A DNA stretch of 64,000 nucleotides, taken from assembly GCF_040513375.1 (NCBI RefSeq), contig NZ_JBEVTG010000001.1, positions 1,178,001 to 1,242,000 on the forward strand. The letters run 5' to 3'. The notes beneath the pieces were generated by a model. It did no database searches and was not told the origin of the DNA. It worked only from the letters and a program-made list of their open reading frames with translations. A program made the position numbers and the translations under genes. Shown here piece after piece: positions 1 through 7,942 of this stretch. This stretch comes from Flagellimonas_B algarum (GTDB lineage: Bacteria; Bacteroidota; Bacteroidia; Flavobacteriales; Flavobacteriaceae). Numbering within the stretch: the first letter of the stretch is position 1; each line of letters starts with the position of its first letter.

Positions 1-496
1 CATAGGCACCGGCAAAGTTATCGGTGGTGACATAAGGAAGTTTTCCTGTTTCTGAAAAGCGGTCGATCAAGACCATCGGTACCTCTGAAATCGCATGGAG
101 ATGGTCCCATTGTTTGCCCACAGGGGCCACCAATAAGCCGTCGACCTTGCGGGCCAACAACAAGGAAAGTGATTCCTTTTCAAGTTCGGTATCATCCTTG
201 GTGTCACTCAACAACACCATTTTACCAAATTTACGGAGTTCCAATTCGATGGTCCTGGCCAGGTTGGCAAAGAAAGGATTTGAAATATCAGGAATGGCCA
301 GCCCAATGGTATTGGTCTTCTGTAAACGAAGGTTACGTGCGACCTGGTTTGGGGTAAATTGATGGTCTTTGGCCAAGGCCCTGACTTTCATGGCGGTCTT
401 GTCACTGATCCGGTACTTTTTTTCCTGCCCGTTCAATACCCGTGAGACCGTTGTGGTCGACATATTCAGGGTCTCGGCAAGTTCTTTTAGTGTCAT
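1..496 (-). CDS. LacI-family transcriptional regulator, partial (C-terminus outside window)
   Basis: The N-terminal 165 residues of a LacI/GalR-type repressor, read from the minus strand and running off the left edge. It opens with the DNA-binding helix-turn-helix (TLKELAETLNMS then TTTVSRVLNG), a hinge region (NQVARNLRLQKT), and the start of the periplasmic-binding-protein-like domain (TIGLAIPDISNPFFANLA). The start is the ATG at 496-494, giving the HTH at the extreme N-terminus as usual for the family. It is divergent from ribokinase and a sugar porter, so I infer that it is the local ribose regulator (RbsR-like); the effector is not shown by the sequence. Confidence 0.9.
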   Translation of the reverse strand, partial: MTLKELAETLNMSTTTVSRVLNGQEKKYRISDKTAMKVRALAKDHQFTPNQVARNLRLQKTNTIGLAIPDISNPFFANLARTIELELRKFGKMVLLSDTKDDTELEKESLSLLLARKVDGLLVAPVGKQWDHLHAISEVPMVLIDRFSETGKLPYVTTDNFAGAY

Positions 497-560
497 TCCT
501 GATTCTTGTTTTCAGCCTACCGAATCCTAAAAATTTGGTCGGTAAACCAGAGTTTGCTAA

Positions 561-582
561 ATTGCGCAATCGATTGTGCAAT
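561..582. promoter_or_regulatory. LacI-type operator palindrome
   Basis: A 22-bp near-perfect palindrome centred on ATCGAT; its core is TTGCGCAATCGATTGTGCAA and 20 of 22 positions are symmetric. A central CG in an even palindrome of about 20 bp is typical of LacI-family operators. It lies between the LacI-type gene and the ribokinase start, where it could control both. Assignment to this repressor is inference from position and symmetry. Confidence 0.65.
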
Positions 583-607
583 ATTAAACATTTTTTTACA
601 AATCAAC

Positions 608-1522
608 ATGGACCACCAAAATATCACTGTTATCGGAAGCTCGAATACCGACATGGTCTTGCAGACCGAACACCTGCCTGCCCCAGGTGAAACCATAATC
701 GGCGGGCAATTCGAAATGAAAGCAGGAGGTAAAGGGGCCAACCAAGCCGTTGCCGCGGCCAAGCTAGGGGGTCATGTCACTTTCATCGCCAAAGTAGGCG
801 ACGACCCGTTCGGAGAACAGGCGATATCCGATCTATCACGACACGGAATCGATACCTCCTATATCACCACGGATCCCAATGCTCCCTCAGGGGTGGCGTT
901 GATCATGGTCGATGCTAAAGGTGAAAATTCCATTGGGGTGGCCCTTGGTGCCAATGACCGACTGATCGAGTCGGATTTGGAACCGGCTTTGGATCGAATT
1001 AAATCGAGTGCATTCGTACTCATGCAGCTAGAGAGCCCAATGGTGCTGATCGAGCATGTCGCCCGATTGCGAAACGACTTGGGATTCCGATTCGTCTTAA
1101 ACCCCGCCCCGGCCAAACCACTATCGAGAACCGTTTTGGAGGCGTTGTTTTTGATCACACCCAACGCCATCGAGGCCGAGTCGCTGACCGGTATCAAAGT
1201 CTCCGATAGCGCCAGTGCTTCCAAAGCGGCGCATTACCTGCGCGATGCAGGGGTTGCGAATGTCATCATCACCATGGGTGGGCAGGGGGCCTTCGTCTGT
1301 ACTTCGGATTGGGAAGGATTGATTCCTTGCCCAAAAGTGAAAGTGGTCGATACCACTGCTGCCGGTGACACTTTCAATGGCGCCTTGGTGGTTGCCTTGG
1401 CCGAGGGCAAATCCATGCAGAATGCCGTTATTTTCGCCAATGCCGCCGCGGCTTACGCCGTGGGGATTTTAGGGGCCCAAAATTCGGCTCCGACCCGTAA
1501 TGATCTTGTAATGACCGATTAA
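608..1522 (+). CDS. rbsK: Ribokinase
   Basis: A PfkB-family sugar kinase of 304 residues that phosphorylates ribose to ribose 5-phosphate with ATP in the cytoplasm. The N-terminal sugar-binding motif GGKGANQA and the C-terminal motif DTTAAGDTFNGA, with the catalytic Asp of the GAGD-type loop, are both present. The frame is open further upstream, but ATG 608 gives the canonical ribokinase N-terminus (NITVIGSSNTDMV), and the region before it carries the operator and a non-coding-looking leader. It is followed 11 nt later by a sugar porter, so the two probably form one ribose-use operon under the divergent LacI-type regulator. Ribose specificity is inferred from the strong family resemblance and context. 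Confidence 0.93.
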   Translation: MDHQNITVIGSSNTDMVLQTEHLPAPGETIIGGQFEMKAGGKGANQAVAAAKLGGHVTFIAKVGDDPFGEQAISDLSRHGIDTSYITTDPNAPSGVALIMVDAKGENSIGVALGANDRLIESDLEPALDRIKSSAFVLMQLESPMVLIEHVARLRNDLGFRFVLNPAPAKPLSRTVLEALFLITPNAIEAESLTGIKVSDSASASKAAHYLRDAGVANVIITMGGQGAFVCTSDWEGLIPCPKVKVVDTTAAGDTFNGALVVALAEGKSMQNAVIFANAAAAYAVGILGAQNSAPTRNDLVMTD

Positions 1523-1533
1523 AACAAAACCAT

Positions 1534-2538
1534 ATGTTCATTCCATCAACCTATGCCCTAGCCGTTCTTTTATGCGTTGTTACCATGTTGTGTTGGGGCT
1601 CCTGGGCCAACACCCAAAAACTAGCGTCGAAATCGTGGGGTTTCCCATTGTTTTATTGGGATTATGTACTCGGTATCGTAATACTGACCCTGCTATTCGG
1701 GCTGACTTTGGGGAGTCAAGGTGAGGCGGGCCGACCTTTTTTGCACGACCTGCAACAAGCTGACACATCCAGTTATCTCTCGGCATTTATTGGAGGGGTC
1801 CTATTTAATCTAGCCAATTTGTTGATTGTGGCGGCAATTGCCATCGCGGGTATGGCGGTAGCCTTTCCGGTCGGAATCGGTATCGCGTTGGTATTGGGCG
1901 TGGTGGTCAATTATGTCGCCAATCCTATCGGAGATCCTTTTTGGTTGTTCTTAGGGGTTTTCTTGGTGGTATTGGCTATTGTTATCGACGCCCTGATCTA
2001 CCGCCGCATTGCCGATCAAAAGGCAAAAGCGACGACCAAAGGATTGTTACTGGCGATTTCAGGAGGGGTGTTGATGGGGTTCTTTTTCAGGTTCGTGGCG
2101 GCATCGACCTCAATTGATTTCGTGAATCCTGAAGGCGGATTGTTTACCCCCTATAGCTCGGTATTCGTTTTTTCATTGGGGATTTTGGTTTCGAATTTTT
2201 TGTGGAATAGCTGGTTCATGTATAGACCGATAACGGGCTCCAAAGTGACTTATCGGGATTATCTCGCCAAAGGAAGTCCGAAGTTACACCTGATCGGTAT
2301 TTTGGGAGGGTTGATTTGGAGTATCGGTATGGCCTTCAGTTTGATCGCTTCCGAAAAAGCCGGATTCGCCATTTCCTATGGTCTTGGACAAGGAGCGACC
2401 ATGGTCGCCGCGGCGTGGGGGGTTTTTATCTGGAAAGAATTCAAAGGGGCCCCCAAAGGCACGGATCCTTTGATAGCCCTGATGTTCCTATGCTTTATTT
2501 CCGGATTGGCGATGATCGTCTATTCACGAATGGGTTGA
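1534..2538 (+). CDS. GRP-family (DMT superfamily) sugar porter, probably for ribose
   Basis: A 334-residue inner-membrane protein with about ten hydrophobic segments. The N-terminal pattern (TMLCWGSWANTQKLA, then FYWDYVLGIV) and the internal repeat organisation match the glucose/ribose porter (GlcU/RbsU) branch of the drug/metabolite transporter superfamily. Its position 11 nt downstream of ribokinase points to ribose import by proton-coupled transport in place of an ABC system. Substrate is inferred from the neighbour only; a RhaT-like substrate range cannot be excluded. Confidence 0.85.
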   Translation: MFIPSTYALAVLLCVVTMLCWGSWANTQKLASKSWGFPLFYWDYVLGIVILTLLFGLTLGSQGEAGRPFLHDLQQADTSSYLSAFIGGVLFNLANLLIVAAIAIAGMAVAFPVGIGIALVLGVVVNYVANPIGDPFWLFLGVFLVVLAIVIDALIYRRIADQKAKATTKGLLLAISGGVLMGFFFRFVAASTSIDFVNPEGGLFTPYSSVFVFSLGILVSNFLWNSWFMYRPITGSKVTYRDYLAKGSPKLHLIGILGGLIWSIGMAFSLIASEKAGFAISYGLGQGATMVAAAWGVFIWKEFKGAPKGTDPLIALMFLCFISGLAMIVYSRMG

Positions 2539-2563
2539 GGTCTGGTAGGGTTCCTTGGAGCTG

Positions 2564-3403
2564 CTACTGATAAACCCTAATATAGTCGACCACCATCTCG
2601 CTTTCAGTGAAATCATCGGTGATTTCAGGAAGGATGGCAATGTTCAAGATCAAGTAGTAGTCGCTATTATAGGGCCAGGTATTCTGGTTTTTCTCTTCAG
2701 GACGATAGGTGTAGTGTACAATGCCATCGATACTGAACAGCATGCGATCTTCGTTCCAATCCAGGGCATAGGTGTGGAAGGTATCCGAAACCGCTTCAAT
2801 CCGTCTTCCTCCGACATTTTTGACCTGATCACCGAAACTGGCTCCGTTGTGTACCGCACTTGAAACCTGGTTTTGATTGCGCCCCCAGTGCTCAAGAATA
2901 TCGATCTCACCGCAATACGGCCACTTTACGGTTCCCAATCCTTGGTTGTCCCAATAGGCCCCATCTTCGTCGATATTGGTATTCAACATCCAAATAGCAG
3001 GCCAGGTACCCACTCCTTTCGGCAACTTTGCCCGGATCTCGACCCGACCGTGGGTAAAGGCGAATTTTGAATTCAAACGCGCCGCCGTGAAGTTTTTGGT
3101 ATTTCCTTGATCCGTAAATCGTTCTCTTTTGGCTACCAGGTGCAGTTGCCCATCGGCTTGGAACGAATTCTCGACCCGATCGGTGTAATGTTGGATCAGT
3201 CCACCCCACCAATTCCCACCCGGGGGCAATTGGGTCTGGTGAAACCATTTCTCGGTATCCAAGGCACCTTCACCATCAAATTCATCGGCCCAAACCAAGG
3301 TTTGGAACTGGGAAGTGGGCTTAGTTTGGGCGAATACGCTCGTACCCATTAACAGAATACATAAGAACAGGCGGCCATAAGTCGGTATGTGGTACATTGT
3401 CAT
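2564..3403 (-). CDS. Glycoside hydrolase family 16 beta-glucanase, secreted
   Basis: A 279-residue protein with an N-terminal signal peptide (hydrophobic LFLCILLMGTSVFA, cut before Q). The GH16 catalytic motif is intact: GEIDILEH with E166 (nucleophile), D168 and E171 (acid/base). The conserved carbohydrate-site stretch WPAIWML and C-terminal YIRVYQ are also present. GH16 enzymes with this signature usually cut beta-1,3- or mixed beta-1,3/1,4-glucans such as laminarin; the exact polymer cannot be read here. The gene starts within the stop codon of the upstream VOC gene (ATGA overlap), so translation is probably coupled. There is no SusC/SusD pair beside it, so it is not part of an obvious polysaccharide utilisation locus. 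Confidence 0.92.
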   Translation of the reverse strand: MTMYHIPTYGRLFLCILLMGTSVFAQTKPTSQFQTLVWADEFDGEGALDTEKWFHQTQLPPGGNWWGGLIQHYTDRVENSFQADGQLHLVAKRERFTDQGNTKNFTAARLNSKFAFTHGRVEIRAKLPKGVGTWPAIWMLNTNIDEDGAYWDNQGLGTVKWPYCGEIDILEHWGRNQNQVSSAVHNGASFGDQVKNVGGRRIEAVSDTFHTYALDWNEDRMLFSIDGIVHYTYRPEEKNQNTWPYNSDYYLILNIAILPEITDDFTESEMVVDYIRVYQ

Positions 3404-3825
3404 TCGTTCGTTAGGGAATATTGGTTCCTTTCTTCAGCTACCTCACTAAGATACTGCACGAATTCAAATTGATTGCCATCGGCATCGGCAAAATAATCAC
3501 GGATTCGGAATTCTTCTTCCGCTTTCGGATAATCCCTTTTGTACCCTTTGCGCAATAGGTTTTCGGCAATTTCAGCTACGTTGGGCACCACGAATCCGAT
3601 GTGGTTGATCCCTGATTTATCATAGTTTTTCGCTACTTGGGTAGGGGTATCGGCTTGGTTGATGGCAATGTAGGTATGGTCGTCGCCGAGGTGTACCCAT
3701 TCCCTGAGCTCCTTGCCCGCTCCACGGATCTTAAAATGCGGAAAGGCGGTTTGAAAAAAGTCAATGGCTTGTTGAAGGTCACTCACGGTGATGTTTACAT
3801 GTTCCAAATAGATGTTCGTTTTCAT
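3400..3825 (-). CDS. VOC-family (glyoxalase/dioxygenase fold) protein
   Basis: A 141-residue protein of the vicinal oxygen chelate fold. It has two beta-alpha-beta-beta-beta modules, the first starting LEHVNITVSDLQQAIDFF and the second INHIGFVVPN with a terminal FADADGNQFEFVQY. Potential metal ligands are H9 in the first strand, the His of NHIGF and the Glu near the C-terminus, as in glyoxalase I-like proteins. The reaction is not identifiable. Its stop overlaps the GH16 start by 4 nt. Confidence 0.85.
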   Translation of the reverse strand: MKTNIYLEHVNITVSDLQQAIDFFQTAFPHFKIRGAGKELREWVHLGDDHTYIAINQADTPTQVAKNYDKSGINHIGFVVPNVAEIAENLLRKGYKRDYPKAEEEFRIRDYFADADGNQFEFVQYLSEVAEERNQYSLTNE

Positions 3826-3920
3826 AAGCTACTGTTTTGAAGTTGACCACAAAGTTCTGCTGGCATGAGGCTCGTTCAAACGATCTTAAGTACAGAAAAC
3901 AACCTGTACTTTAGTTCAGG

Positions 3921-4850
3921 TCAATTACTGAGCAGCCCACGGCGAAGTCCGATATCGACCGCTTCGGTGCGGTTCTTGGCATTTAATTTGGATAGGATGG
4001 AGGTGATATGGAATTTGACGGTTCTTTCGGTAATGAACAATTGTTGGCCGATTTGCTCATTGGTCAGGCCCGTTCTGATGTGCTCCAAAACCTGAAGTTC
4101 ACGTTTCGTTATCGGCAATTCAGGATAGTCGAAGCTGCTGTCAGTGGATCCGTCGCGATCCAGGTTTTCGGTTTCCTTCAATATGCCCAAGAGTTGTGCT
4201 TTCAAGGTCTTGGCCTGTTGCAATGGATCGGCCTGTGCGCGATCAGGGGATTCCAAAGCTTCGATAATGGCTCTCAGGCGCGGAAGGATCACTTTCTTTG
4301 ACACTGTTTGTATCGGTTGATCGGCTTGGGTTCGGTCTGAGCCATGGGATCCATACATCCGGCTGCGCTGTATGGCCGTACCCACCAACTCACTAATCGT
4401 ATTGAGCAAGGTCAGTTCGTTTTCACTCAATTTTCGGGTTTCCTTACTCAGTAAATTGATCAACCCGACTTTTTGGTTGTTGCTGATGATCGGAATGGTG
4501 GCATGGAATTTCAGGTCATTGGTTCCTGACTTGATATCTTCCAAGCGCGAGCAAGCGATCTCACTGATGTTGGTCGCCTGATCGATTTCGTCTGAGAAAT
4601 AGTGTTTGATGCAATAGCACCAACCGGAAAGCCGTTCGGGATGATTGCCAAGCGCAGGGGGAAGATTATGCGAAACGGCCAAATACACCGAGCGGTTGTC
4701 GGGTTCGGTCAGCCAGATCCAACCGGTTTCCATATGCAGGAGTTCCGCCGTTTTTTCTAAGGACTTACGCAAGATGGCATGCAACGAAAATTCCTTGTTC
4801 AACAAGCTGGCAATGCTATACACATAAGATAAGTAAGTGCTGTCATTCAT
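3921..4850 (-). CDS. GAF-domain LuxR-type transcriptional regulator
   Basis: A 309-residue predicted cytoplasmic regulator. Residues about 20-170 form a GAF-like sensory domain (FSLHAILRKSLEKTAELL through ELVGTAIQRSRMYG). A variable linker of about 70 residues follows. The last 65 residues are a LuxR/NarL-type helix-turn-helix (TKRELQVLEHIRTG, then TERTVKFHITSILSKLNAKNR). No receiver domain or phospho-acceptor is evident, so the signal is probably sensed by the GAF domain directly. Ligand and target genes are unknown. It stands alone between convergent or unlinked genes. Confidence 0.88.
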   Translation of the reverse strand: MNDSTYLSYVYSIASLLNKEFSLHAILRKSLEKTAELLHMETGWIWLTEPDNRSVYLAVSHNLPPALGNHPERLSGWCYCIKHYFSDEIDQATNISEIACSRLEDIKSGTNDLKFHATIPIISNNQKVGLINLLSKETRKLSENELTLLNTISELVGTAIQRSRMYGSHGSDRTQADQPIQTVSKKVILPRLRAIIEALESPDRAQADPLQQAKTLKAQLLGILKETENLDRDGSTDSSFDYPELPITKRELQVLEHIRTGLTNEQIGQQLFITERTVKFHITSILSKLNAKNRTEAVDIGLRRGLLSN

Positions 4851-4918
4851 CCTGGCAAAGAATATTCAAAAAAGATACGGTATTTACCAATAGGGGTCGA
4901 AAATCAAGCATATCACGA

Positions 4919-5509
4919 TTAAGGTAGTAGTTGATATGATTCTATGACTTCGAAACCGAAGAACCCTTTAGCGGTTCGCAATTGCAGGGTATGGAACACC
5001 GAATAGTCTTTTTTCGAATCGTAGCGTTCGGGCAATAAATAGGAGGTTTTCTGCCCATCTTGGGCAAAATAAACCCTTGGTCGTTTGAGTGCCAAACTCC
5101 TTCTTCGTCCATAGCTTCGATACGAAACGATATCGGTAATCGCATATTCCGTTTGCTGTGAAAGGGCGCTTTTTGCCCAATAATTCAACCCTAAAACCGA
5201 GCCATTGATGAGGTTTCCAAAGATGACCAAAGCCCCGATACATAAGATAACAAACAGCCCGCCCTTCAAGGCCTGAAGTTTGCCCCCTTTGATTTTTCTA
5301 TAACTCGAATCTTTGTGTAAACGCAGGGCCTTGAATAGGTAAAAACCACCCAATATGCCCATCAAGATGGCCGTTGACCAAAACAGGGAGTCGCTATAAA
5401 AGGTGTGGTTATAATACAAATAGGTTATGAAGTGGAATATGGCCCCAAGGGTCACCAGTGTGCTGAATTCCCGTTTTTTGAATTTTCGTTTTTTCTTCGA
5501 TTTGGGCAT
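4919..5509 (-). CDS. Hypothetical membrane protein
   Basis: A 196-residue protein I do not recognise. It begins with a very basic stretch (PKSKKKRKFKKRE) followed by three predicted membrane segments (about residues 18-33, 42-60 and 84-106), then a soluble C-terminal domain of about 85 residues rich in Tyr, Ser and Arg. It is divergent from katG with about 175 bp between them. Composition resembles the neighbours, so there is no sign of recent acquisition. Confidence 0.7.
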   Translation of the reverse strand: MPKSKKKRKFKKREFSTLVTLGAIFHFITYLYYNHTFYSDSLFWSTAILMGILGGFYLFKALRLHKDSSYRKIKGGKLQALKGGLFVILCIGALVIFGNLINGSVLGLNYWAKSALSQQTEYAITDIVSYRSYGRRRSLALKRPRVYFAQDGQKTSYLLPERYDSKKDYSVFHTLQLRTAKGFFGFEVIESYQLLP

Positions 5510-5568
5510 AAGGATAAGCCACGGGAATTTTGGTGCCGTGCAGCTAAAAATAACTAAAATCGATAGGA

Positions 5569-5576
5569 TATCTTTG
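5569..5576 (+). promoter_or_regulatory. Candidate -7 promoter element for katG
   Basis: TATCTTTG, an exact match to the Bacteroidota -7 consensus TAnnTTTG, 109 bp before the katG ATG. A second, imperfect element (TACTTTTA, 5649-5656) lies closer. No clear -33 TTTG is present for the first. I saw no convincing OxyR-type site. Confidence 0.4.
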
Positions 5577-5685
5577 CAACATAGCCAAAATCGATATACG
5601 CATAATACAATTAGATGGGGGCTCCCACTTTTTTAAGCCATGTCTGTGTACTTTTAGTTCGGAATTTAATCAAAACACTATACAC

Positions 5686-7890
5686 ATGGATCCTAATCAC
5701 AACGGTAGTGGCGATGCTAGCCAATGTCCATTTTTGAATGGCGAATTGCAACAAGCCGCCGGAGGGGGAACGACCAATCGCGATTGGTGGCCGAACTCCC
5801 TGAACCTAAACATCCTTCGTCAGCACTCGAACCTGGCAGATCCCATGGATGAAGACTTCGATTATGCAGAAGCATTTAAGAACTTGGACCTAGCGGCCGT
5901 CAAAAAAGATCTGACCGATTTGATGACCGATAGCAAGGACTGGTGGCCGGCCGATTACGGTCACTACGGACCTTTTTTCATCCGAATGGCCTGGCATGCG
6001 GCCGGAACATATCGCATTTCGGATGGCCGTGGAGGTGGGGGAACCGGAGCACAACGTTTCGCACCCTTGAACAGTTGGCCTGACAACGCCAACCTTGATA
6101 AGGCACGACTGCTGTTATGGCCTATCAAGCAAAAGTATGGGAAGCAGATTTCATGGGCCGATCTTTTGATCTTGGCCGGGAACGTAGCCCACGAAAGTAT
6201 GGGCTTACCCATGTTCGCTTTCGCAGGAGGGCGTGAAGATATTTGGCAACCAGAAGAAGATATCTATTGGGGTGTCGAAAAAGAGTGGTTGGGCAACAAA
6301 GAACGTTATGCCGAGAATGGCGAATTGGAACGTACCGTCGGTGCTGCCCATATGGGGTTGATCTACGTCAACCCGGAGGGCCCGAACGCTAATCCGGATC
6401 CTCTTGCCGCGGCGCATGATATCCGTGAGACGTTCGGTCGAATGGCCATGAACGATTATGAAACCGTTGCCTTGATCGCCGGTGGACACACTTTTGGAAA
6501 AACCCACGGTGCGGCCAGCGATGCCGAATTCATCGAAGCGGAGCCTGCAGGAGCCTCGATCGAAATGCAGAGTATGGGTTGGAAAAACAATTTCGGATCC
6601 GGTAAAGGGGCCGATACCATTACCTCTGGATTGGAAGGTGCTTGGACGGAAACCCCAACACAATGGAGCCACCGCTTTTTCGAAAACCTCTTTAAATACG
6701 ACTGGGAGTTGACCAAAAGTCCAGCAGGTGCGCATCAATGGAAACCGAAGGACGGCGCCGGAGCCGGAACGTTCCCTGATGCCCACGATGCAGCGAAGAA
6801 GAACGATCCCTTTATGTTGACCACGGATCTTTCATTACGCTTCGATCCCGAATATGAGAAAATCTCAAGACACTTTTTGGAAAACCCTGCGGAGTTCCAA
6901 AAGGCCTATCAGCAAGCTTGGTTCAAATTGACCCACCGAGACATGGGACCGATCCAACGGTATTTGGGAGCGGAAGCACCGAAAGAACCATTGATCTGGA
7001 TGGATCCCGTACCTGAGGTCAGCCATGAATTGATCAACGATTCCGATATCGCGACCTTGAAAGACCAACTGTTGTCTTCAGGACTTTCAGTATCGCAATT
7101 GGTGAGTACGGCCTGGGCCTCTGCTTCGACCTTTAGGGGTTCCGATTTCAGGGGTGGGGCAAATGGAGCCCGTGTTCGCTTGGCACCACAGAACAATTGG
7201 GCGGTCAATAACCCAGCACAATTGGTGAAGGTTTTGGAAACCCTTGAAGGCATTAAAGCTAATTTTGGAAAAGAAGTTTCCATGGCCGATTTGATCGTCC
7301 TTGGAGGTTGCGCTGCCGTTGAAAAAGCCGCGGCCGATGCCGGTTTTGAAGTTAGCGTGCCCTTTACTCCAGGTAGGACCGATGCCACGGACGCCATGAC
7401 CGATTCCGAATCTTTCGATGTATTGGAGCCAGTGGCCGATGGGTTCAGGAATTACCTGAAAGGTTCGTATAGCGTAAAGACCGAGGAATTGTTGGTCGAT
7501 AAGGCCCAATTATTGACCTTGACCGTTCCTGAAATGACCGTTTTGGTCGGCGGTATGCGCGTTCTTGATACGAATGCCGACAAATCACATAATGGGGTAT
7601 TCACCCATAAACCGGAAACCTTGTCGAACGATTTCTTCGTGAATTTGTTGGATTTGGAAACGGAGTGGAAAGCTGTTGACGCTACAGAGGAAGTGTTCGA
7701 GGGTGTTGATCGTACTTCAGGTAATCTGAAATGGAAGGCTACCCGTGTCGATTTGATTTTTGGATCGAATACCGAACTACGTGCCATTGCCGAAGTCTAT
7801 GGTGCCGGTGACGCGAAGCAAAAATTCGTGAATGATTTCGTCAAAGCTTGGAACAAGGTGATGAATCTTGATCGCTTTGATTTGAACTGA
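5686..7890 (+). CDS. katG: Catalase-peroxidase KatG
   Basis: A 734-residue bifunctional heme catalase-peroxidase that removes hydrogen peroxide. The distal heme pocket is intact in RMAWHAAGTYR (R100, W103, H104), and the proximal His is H268 in AGGHTFGKTHG. The residues that form the Met-Tyr-Trp adduct needed for catalase activity are present: W103, Y227 (in IYVNPEG) and M253 (in GRMAMND). The spacing Y227-M253 equals that of the M. tuberculosis enzyme as I remember it. The second, heme-free half follows from about residue 440. No export signal, so cytoplasmic. A strong hairpin terminator follows. Full length for the family. Confidence 0.98.
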   Translation: MDPNHNGSGDASQCPFLNGELQQAAGGGTTNRDWWPNSLNLNILRQHSNLADPMDEDFDYAEAFKNLDLAAVKKDLTDLMTDSKDWWPADYGHYGPFFIRMAWHAAGTYRISDGRGGGGTGAQRFAPLNSWPDNANLDKARLLLWPIKQKYGKQISWADLLILAGNVAHESMGLPMFAFAGGREDIWQPEEDIYWGVEKEWLGNKERYAENGELERTVGAAHMGLIYVNPEGPNANPDPLAAAHDIRETFGRMAMNDYETVALIAGGHTFGKTHGAASDAEFIEAEPAGASIEMQSMGWKNNFGSGKGADTITSGLEGAWTETPTQWSHRFFENLFKYDWELTKSPAGAHQWKPKDGAGAGTFPDAHDAAKKNDPFMLTTDLSLRFDPEYEKISRHFLENPAEFQKAYQQAWFKLTHRDMGPIQRYLGAEAPKEPLIWMDPVPEVSHELINDSDIATLKDQLLSSGLSVSQLVSTAWASASTFRGSDFRGGANGARVRLAPQNNWAVNNPAQLVKVLETLEGIKANFGKEVSMADLIVLGGCAAVEKAAADAGFEVSVPFTPGRTDATDAMTDSESFDVLEPVADGFRNYLKGSYSVKTEELLVDKAQLLTLTVPEMTVLVGGMRVLDTNADKSHNGVFTHKPETLSNDFFVNLLDLETEWKAVDATEEVFEGVDRTSGNLKWKATRVDLIFGSNTELRAIAEVYGAGDAKQKFVNDFVKAWNKVMNLDRFDLN

Positions 7891-7915
7891 TCATTGCTAT
7901 GGATCAGAAAAAGGA

Positions 7916-7942
7916 ATGGCGCCGATCGGCGCCATTTTTTTT
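7916..7942. terminator. Terminator between katG and the GH97 gene
   Basis: A perfect 20-bp palindrome, ATGGCGCCGATCGGCGCCAT, followed on the plus strand by eight T residues. It lies between two convergent genes. The plus-strand T-tract is strong; on the minus strand a shorter TTCCTTTTTC follows, so it may act in both directions. Confidence 0.85.

Noticed and set aside
2539..2563. Terminator between the sugar porter and GH16 genes
   Set aside because: Only 25 bp, with no hairpin and T-run.
6205..6786. Antisense frame of 193 codons opposite katG
   Set aside because: It shadows conserved KatG sequence, including the Y227-M253 region, and has no recognisable motif.
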